From CAZWLY01 sp964634465 (GTDB lineage: Bacteria; Desulfobacterota; Desulfarculia; G963662305), in NCBI GenBank assembly GCA_964634465.1, contig CAZWLY010000015.1:29167-93166 (forward strand): 64,000 bases of DNA, given 5' to 3'. The notes beneath the pieces are model-generated. The model was given only the letters and a program-made list of their open reading frames with translations, had not been told where the DNA came from and ran no database searches. The position numbers and the translations under genes were made by a program. Positions 59,425 to 64,000 of the stretch are shown here, in pieces. How positions within the stretch are numbered: position 1 is the stretch's first letter; every line of letters begins with the position of its first letter.

Positions 59425-60369
59425 ATGACCAAGTACCTTATCAAAAAGATAATCACCCTTTTGATCCTGCTGTTTTTGGTCTCGATCACCGTCTTTTCCG
59501 TTCTCTTCGCCCTGCCCGGCGACCCGGCCCAGATCATCCTGGGGATCAACGCCACGCCCGAGATGCTGGCCAACCTGAGGGCCGAACTGGGCATCGATCG
59601 GCCTTTCTGGGTCCAGTACGGGAGCTGGATCGGGAATCTTCTCATCGGCCGCTCGGCCGTCTCGATCAACTACGACGTGCCGGTCTTCGATCTGATCGTC
59701 TCCCGCCTGGCCGTAACTGGTCCCCTGGCCCTGATGGCCATGCTCTTCGGGGTGATCATCTCCATCCCCCTGGGCATCTACGCCGCCCGCCGCCAGAACA
59801 GGACCGGCGACGTGGCGGTCATGCTTCTGACCCAGTTGGGCCTGGCCACGCCGGAATTCTGGCTGGGCATTCTTCTGATCCTGCTCTTCGCCGTGCAGTG
59901 GGGCTGGTTCTCGGCCGGCGGTTTCCCCGGCTGGGATGTTAGCTTCTGGGGCTCCTTGAAGGCGCTGCTCTTGCCCGCCTTGGCCCTGGGTCTGATCCGG
60001 GCCTCGATTCTGACCCGGCTGACCCGCTCGTCCATGCTGGAAGTGCTCAGGGAGGACTACGTCCGCACCGCCCGGGCCAAGGGACTCAAAGAGCGAACCG
60101 TGGTCTACGTCCACGCCTTGAGGAACGCCCTCATCCCGGTCCTGACCATCCTGGGCCTCCAGTTGGGCCAGTTGTTGGCCGGGGCGATCATCATCGAAAA
60201 CGTCTACTCCCTGCCGGGGCTGGGCCGGCTGGTCTTCCTGGCCATCGGCCAACGCGACCTGCCGGTGGTCAGGGACATCGTCCTGGTCATCGCCGCGGCG
60301 GTGGTGCTGGTCAACTTCGTCGTCGACCTGACCTACGCCTACATCGACCCGCGGATCAGGTTGGAATAG
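59425..60369 (+). CDS. Peptide ABC transporter permease, DppB-like
   Basis: The 314-residue membrane protein has the short N-terminal helix and TVFSVLFALPGDPAQIILG typical of DppB/OppB. The EAA cytoplasmic loop is EDYVRTARAKGLKERTVVYVHALRNALIPV, which contacts the ATPase. About six helices are predicted. A GTG at 59422 directly before ATG 59425 is an alternative start. Confidence 0.92.
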   Translation: MTKYLIKKIITLLILLFLVSITVFSVLFALPGDPAQIILGINATPEMLANLRAELGIDRPFWVQYGSWIGNLLIGRSAVSINYDVPVFDLIVSRLAVTGPLALMAMLFGVIISIPLGIYAARRQNRTGDVAVMLLTQLGLATPEFWLGILLILLFAVQWGWFSAGGFPGWDVSFWGSLKALLLPALALGLIRASILTRLTRSSMLEVLREDYVRTARAKGLKERTVVYVHALRNALIPVLTILGLQLGQLLAGAIIIENVYSLPGLGRLVFLAIGQRDLPVVRDIVLVIAAAVVLVNFVVDLTYAYIDPRIRLE

Positions 60370-60388
60370 AGATCGAGGCGCTCTCGAC

Positions 60389-61213
60389 ATGAAGCGATTT
60401 TTCAGCAATCGTAACTTCACCGTCGGCTTCATCCTCTCGGCCGCAGTCCTCCTCGTCGCCGTGACCAGCCTGGTCTGGACCCCTTATGACGGCAATCGGA
60501 TGAATCCCCGGGTCCGCCTGCAACCGCCCTCTTTGAGCCACCCCCTGGGCACCGACCAGTACGGTCGCGACATCTTGAGCCGGGTCATGGACGGGGCGGT
60601 GACCTCGATCATCGTCGGTCTGGTCACGGTGACCATCGGACTGTCGTTGGGCGTCATATTGGGCCTGATCTCGGCCTATTACGGCAAGCTGGTCGATGAG
60701 TCGATCATGCGCTTCTCAGACTTGTTGTTCGGCTTCCCCGCCGTTTTGACGGCCATCCTGATAACTTCGATCCTGGGTCCGAGCGTGGTCAACGCCATGC
60801 TGGCCATCGGCATCTTCTACATCCCTGTCTTCGCCCGGCTGACCCGGGCGGTCGCCATGGGCGTGTGGGAGCGGGAGTTCATCGCCGCCGCCCGGGCCTC
60901 CGGCGTGGGCGAGTTGGCGATCACCGTCCGCCACGTCCTGCCCAACATCCTTTCGCCGCTTTTGATCCAGGCCACCATCCAGTTCGCGGTGGCCATCTTG
61001 GCCGAGGCTGGTTTGAGCTACCTCGGCCTGGGCACCCAACCTCCGGACGCCTCCTGGGGCCGAATGCTCAACGAGGCCCAGACCTTCATGGACATGGCCC
61101 CCTGGATGGCCGTCTTCCCCGGCCTGGCCATCGCCTGGGCGGTGTTGGGCTTCAACCTCTTGGGCGACGGCCTGCGCGACACCTTGGACCCGAGGATGGT
61201 CATGGTCCGCTGA
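60389..61213 (+). CDS. Peptide ABC transporter permease, DppC-like
   Basis: The 274-residue partner permease has an N-terminal helix, SHPLGTDQYGRDILSRVMDGA (a DppC/OppC signature) and the EAA loop EFIAAARASGVGELAITVRHVLPNILSPLL. It follows the first permease by 19 bp. Confidence 0.92.
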   Translation: MKRFFSNRNFTVGFILSAAVLLVAVTSLVWTPYDGNRMNPRVRLQPPSLSHPLGTDQYGRDILSRVMDGAVTSIIVGLVTVTIGLSLGVILGLISAYYGKLVDESIMRFSDLLFGFPAVLTAILITSILGPSVVNAMLAIGIFYIPVFARLTRAVAMGVWEREFIAAARASGVGELAITVRHVLPNILSPLLIQATIQFAVAILAEAGLSYLGLGTQPPDASWGRMLNEAQTFMDMAPWMAVFPGLAIAWAVLGFNLLGDGLRDTLDPRMVMVR

Positions 61214-61233
61214 TCGGCGGGCGAGGACGCTTG

Positions 61234-62520
61234 ATGATGATTCCCCATGAAGCGATAGACAGAGTCCTGGAAAACATCGACGAGGACGAACTGATCAGGA
61301 TGACGGCCGAGCTGGTCAAGATCGACTCGGTCTGGGACCCGGCCGCCGGCACCAGCGAGCAGGCGGCGGCCGAGCTTCAGGCCCGCTGGTGCGAGCGGGA
61401 GGGCTTCGAGGTCCAAATCGACCAGGTCGCCCCCGGCCGGCCCAACGTCATTGCGCTTTGGCGGGCCGGAGAGGGCGAGCGCCGGTTGATGTTCGAGGGC
61501 CACACCGACGTGGTCACCCCCGGCGACGTCTCGGCCTGGCGACACGACCCCTTCGGGGCCGAGATCGTCGGCCGGCGGATGTACGGTCGGGGGACCAACG
61601 ACACCAAGGGCAATGGCTGCGCCATGCTGATGGCCATGGCGGCGCTCAAGCGCTCCGGGATCGAACTGGCCGGGTCGATCGTGGCCGGCATCCTCTGCGA
61701 CGAGGAGGACGCCATGCTCGGCGTCCAGGACTTCATCCGGCGCGGCCACGCCGACAAGGTCACCGCGGCGGTCATCTGCGAACCCCAGGACGGTCTCATC
61801 TGCACCTCCCAGAAGGGAGCGATCAGGGTCCGCTACACCATCCGCGGCCGGATGGCCCACGGCGCGATGCCGCTGACCGGGCTCAACCCCGCCCCGGCCG
61901 TGGCCCGCTTGATCGACGGCCTGGCCGAGTTGGAGGCGCGGGCGGCCGAAACCCACGGCCGGCACGAACACCTGGGCTGGCCCAGCTTCACCCCGACCGT
62001 GATCAGGGCCCCGGCCGCCGGCGCGCCGCAGCTCAACGTCGTGCCCGGCGAGGCCCAGATATTGGTGGACGTACGCACCGTGCCCGGCCAGTCCCACGAG
62101 CAGATTCGGGCCGATCTGCACGCCCTGGCCGAGCGGGTCAGGCGGCGGGTCGGCCAGGAGTATCGCGACTCCGACCGGCGACTGGCCGTGGAGCGCGAGC
62201 GCGACCTCGAGATCGAGGTCGAATTCCTGACCGATCGCCCCTGCACCGAGACCGCCCCGGACGAGCCGATCGTCCTGGCCGCCGACTGGGCCACCCGCCG
62301 GGTTTGGAGCGGCGAGCCGGTCTACGGCGGCGTGCCCGGCGCGACCGACGGCACCTTTCTGTGGTCGCTGAAGAACATCCCCATCGTCACCATGGGCGCC
62401 GGCGACCGCCAGGTGCCCCACCAGGTGGACGAGTGGGTCGACCTGGACCAGCTGGTCGAGACCGCCCGCATCTACGCCCTGACGGCACTGTACTATCTCA
62501 CCCCCGGAGTGGCCGCATGA
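61234..62520 (+). CDS. M20-family metallopeptidase (ArgE/DapE/CPG2-like)
   Basis: The 428-residue enzyme has the metal-ligand motifs FEGHTDVVTPGD, GRGTNDTKGN and CDEEDAMLG, and a later MAHGAMP dimerisation segment, with the last histidine ligand near the C terminus (VPHQVDEW). M20 enzymes remove acyl groups or cleave short peptides. Its position inside the peptide transporter operon suggests that it hydrolyses the imported substrate. ATG at 61234 (or 61237) follows GAGGA; its stop overlaps the next gene as ATGA. Confidence 0.9.
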   Translation: MMIPHEAIDRVLENIDEDELIRMTAELVKIDSVWDPAAGTSEQAAAELQARWCEREGFEVQIDQVAPGRPNVIALWRAGEGERRLMFEGHTDVVTPGDVSAWRHDPFGAEIVGRRMYGRGTNDTKGNGCAMLMAMAALKRSGIELAGSIVAGILCDEEDAMLGVQDFIRRGHADKVTAAVICEPQDGLICTSQKGAIRVRYTIRGRMAHGAMPLTGLNPAPAVARLIDGLAELEARAAETHGRHEHLGWPSFTPTVIRAPAAGAPQLNVVPGEAQILVDVRTVPGQSHEQIRADLHALAERVRRRVGQEYRDSDRRLAVERERDLEIEVEFLTDRPCTETAPDEPIVLAADWATRRVWSGEPVYGGVPGATDGTFLWSLKNIPIVTMGAGDRQVPHQVDEWVDLDQLVETARIYALTALYYLTPGVAA

Positions 62521-63530
62521 GCCAGCCGCTGCTGGAGATCAAGGACCTGGCGGTCTATTTCGACGTGCCCGAGGGGGTGGCGCGCGCCGTGGACGGCGTC
62601 AGTTTCCACGTCTGGCCGGGCGAGACCCTGGCGCTGGTGGGCGAGTCGGGTTGCGGCAAGAGCGTCACCTCCCTGAGTATCCTGGGCCTGATCCCCTCGC
62701 CGCCGGGGCGCATCGAGCGGGGGCGCATCATCTACGGCGGCCGCAACCTGCTCGAGGAGAAGGAGGAGCACCTGCGCCGGATTCGGGGAAACGAGATCTC
62801 CATGATCTTCCAGGAGCCCATGACCTCGCTCAACCCCGTGCTGTCCATCGGTCGGCAGGTGGCTGAGCCCCTCATGGTGCACCGTGGCCTGAGCCGCGAG
62901 GACGCCATGGCCGAGGCCCTGTCCTGGCTGGAGCGGGTGCGCATCCCGGCCGCCGCCAGGCGCCTGGAAGACTACCCGCACCAGTTGTCCGGCGGCATGC
63001 GCCAGCGGGTGATGATCGCCATGGCGCTGGTGTGCCAGCCGCGGCTGCTGATCGCCGACGAACCCACCACGGCCCTGGACGTGACCATCCAGGCCCAGGT
63101 GCTGACGCTGATGCACTCGCTCAAGGAAGAGTTGGACATGGCCCTGATGCTCATCACCCACGACCTGGGCGTGGTGGCCCAGGTGGCAAGGCGCGTGGTG
63201 GTCATGTACGCCGGCCAGGTGGTGGAGGAGGCCCCCGTGGCCGACATCTTCGACAGCTCCTTTCACCCTTACACCCAGGGGCTCTTGCGCTCCATGCCGC
63301 GCCTGGGACAGNNNNNNNNNNTGGGACAGAACAAGGGCCGGTTGGCCGAGATCCCCGGCACGGTGCCGGTGCTCACCGAGACCATTACCGGCTGCCGCTT
63401 CGCCCCGCGCTGCGTACACCGCTTCGACCGCTGCCGCATCGAGGCGCCGCCGCTGTTCGAGATCGCCGAGGGCCGCCAGGCGCGCTGCTGGCTGAAACGT
63501 TACCCCGACAGGAGAAGAACCCATGTCTGA
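62517..63530 (+). CDS. Peptide ABC transporter ATPase, DppD-like (contains a scaffold gap)
   Basis: The ATPase has Walker A VGESGCGKSVTSL, Q-loop MIFQEPMTSLNP, signature LSGGMRQRVMIAMAL, Walker B LLIADEPTTALD and the H-loop THDLG. The C-terminal oligopeptide-type extension has CRFAPRC and CRIEAPP cysteines that may hold an iron-sulfur cluster in some relatives. Ten N lie inside it at 63312-63321; the frame is kept across them, but the true sequence is probably 18 bases shorter. ATG at 62517 overlaps the M20 gene. Confidence 0.9.
   Translation: MSQPLLEIKDLAVYFDVPEGVARAVDGVSFHVWPGETLALVGESGCGKSVTSLSILGLIPSPPGRIERGRIIYGGRNLLEEKEEHLRRIRGNEISMIFQEPMTSLNPVLSIGRQVAEPLMVHRGLSREDAMAEALSWLERVRIPAAARRLEDYPHQLSGGMRQRVMIAMALVCQPRLLIADEPTTALDVTIQAQVLTLMHSLKEELDMALMLITHDLGVVAQVARRVVVMYAGQVVEEAPVADIFDSSFHPYTQGLLRSMPRLGQXXXXGQNKGRLAEIPGTVPVLTETITGCRFAPRCVHRFDRCRIEAPPLFEIAEGRQARCWLKRYPDRRRTHV
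63312..63321. other. Assembly gap (10 N)
   Basis: The N-run is flanked on both sides by TGGGACAG, as when two contigs with a short terminal overlap are joined without merging it. Confidence 0.95.
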
Positions 63531-64000
63531 CGAGGTGCTGCTGGGCGTCTCCAATCTGGTCAAACACTTCGGCCTGGGCGGCGGCCTGTTCAAAAAGCCC
63601 GAGGCGTGGGTGCAGGCCGTGGACGGGGTCTCCTTCGAGCTCAAGCGCGGCGAGAGTTTCGGGCTGGTGGGCGAGTCGGGTTGCGGCAAGACCACCCTGG
63701 GGCGCCTGGTGCTCCGGCTGCTGGAGCCCACCGCCGGAAAGGTGCTCTTCGACGGCACCGACATCTTCTCGATTCCTCGCCGGGAGATGGCTGCCATCCG
63801 CCGCCGGCTGCAGATCATCTTCCAGGACCCGTACGCCAGCCTGGACCCGCGCATGCGCGTCTACGACATCGTGACCGAGCCGCTGCGGGCCGTTGGGCGG
63901 CCCAGCCGGCAGCAGCGGCGGGACACGGCCGCCGAGATGCTGGTCAAGGTGGGGCTACACGCCGAGGACATCGACAAGTACCCCCACGAGTTCTCCGGCG
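63523..64000 (+). CDS. Peptide ABC transporter ATPase, DppF-like, 5' part
   Basis: The first 159 residues of the second ATPase are visible: Walker A LVGESGCGKTTLGRL, Q-loop IIFQDPYASLDPRM, and the start of the signature region (YPHEFSG) at the window edge. ATG at 63523 follows AGGAGAAG and overlaps the end of the DppD-like gene by 8 bases. DppD/DppF pairs form the heterodimeric motor of this transporter class. Confidence 0.92.
   Translation, partial: MSDEVLLGVSNLVKHFGLGGGLFKKPEAWVQAVDGVSFELKRGESFGLVGESGCGKTTLGRLVLRLLEPTAGKVLFDGTDIFSIPRREMAAIRRRLQIIFQDPYASLDPRMRVYDIVTEPLRAVGRPSRQQRRDTAAEMLVKVGLHAEDIDKYPHEFSG

Noticed and set aside
1..64000. CRISPR arrays, insertion sequences, prophage or rRNA genes
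   Set aside because: No regularly spaced repeats, transposase motifs, phage structural genes or rRNA stretches were seen on either strand.
62517..64000. Horizontal transfer of the ABC ATPase genes because of somewhat higher CGC and CTG use
   Set aside because: A hand count of Arg codons shows only a mild shift compared with the M20 gene next door, and the operon order is normal for Dpp systems.

Overview
The window comes from a high-GC, Gram-negative-type bacterium. My guess is an anaerobic or microaerophilic Desulfobacterota-like lineage, perhaps known from a draft or metagenome assembly. The guess rests on a four-subunit 2-oxoacid:ferredoxin oxidoreductase, a CxxCH (haem c) sensor kinase, multi-domain signalling proteins, sigma-54-type promoters and a 10-N scaffold gap. 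No taxonomic search was possible, so this is inference.

Bases 1-2167 hold the end of a branched-chain amino acid operon (ilvN, ilvC) and a GntR/FCD regulator. Bases 2180-18739 form an uninterrupted minus-strand block of aromatic amino acid genes in three transcription units: leader-aroF-pheA-tyrA; leader-aroA-aroE-aroKB-aroC-aroQ; and trpL-trpE-trpD-trpC-trpF-trpB-trpA-trpG-second DAHP synthase. Together they encode all seven shikimate steps, the whole tryptophan branch, and the entry enzymes for phenylalanine and tyrosine. Each unit is preceded by a short leader peptide rich in aromatic codons and by a strong intrinsic terminator. The trp and aroF leaders also contain clear mutually exclusive pairings. 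The trp leader peptide has five Trp codons, the aroF leader reads YYYF, and the aroA leader reads YLDWYY. The last two share sequence and look like paralogous attenuators. This three-attenuator arrangement, with the common shikimate pathway itself under aromatic-codon control, is the most notable system in the window.

Bases 19007-36160 are mainly signal transduction: a haem-c-type hybrid histidine kinase, a secreted Cys-containing protein, an HPt-pseudoreceiver-PilZ protein, a STAS antagonist behind a sigma-54-type promoter, an HDOD protein overlapping a GAF/PAS hybrid kinase, a chemoreceptor, and a sensor that ends after its DHp domain with no ATPase domain. Between them lie a TrmN6-like methyltransferase, a DUF1015 protein and a tRNA-Leu(CAA) with its own promoter and terminator.

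Bases 36224-55605 are mostly housekeeping: a BASS-family transporter, dihydrolipoyl dehydrogenase, small Cys-rich proteins, TrmL, PanC, an exonuclease/DUF294 pair, a PP-loop tRNA-thiolation-like protein, a ThiF-family enzyme, Amt, a c-di-AMP synthase, a Nudix hydrolase, Ddl, a MobB-HD fusion, and the porGDAB operon. Bases 55968-64000 form a peptide-use locus: P1-family peptidase, GntR regulator with a candidate operator, Dpp-type ABC transporter and M20 peptidase. The locus runs off the window inside the second ABC ATPase gene.
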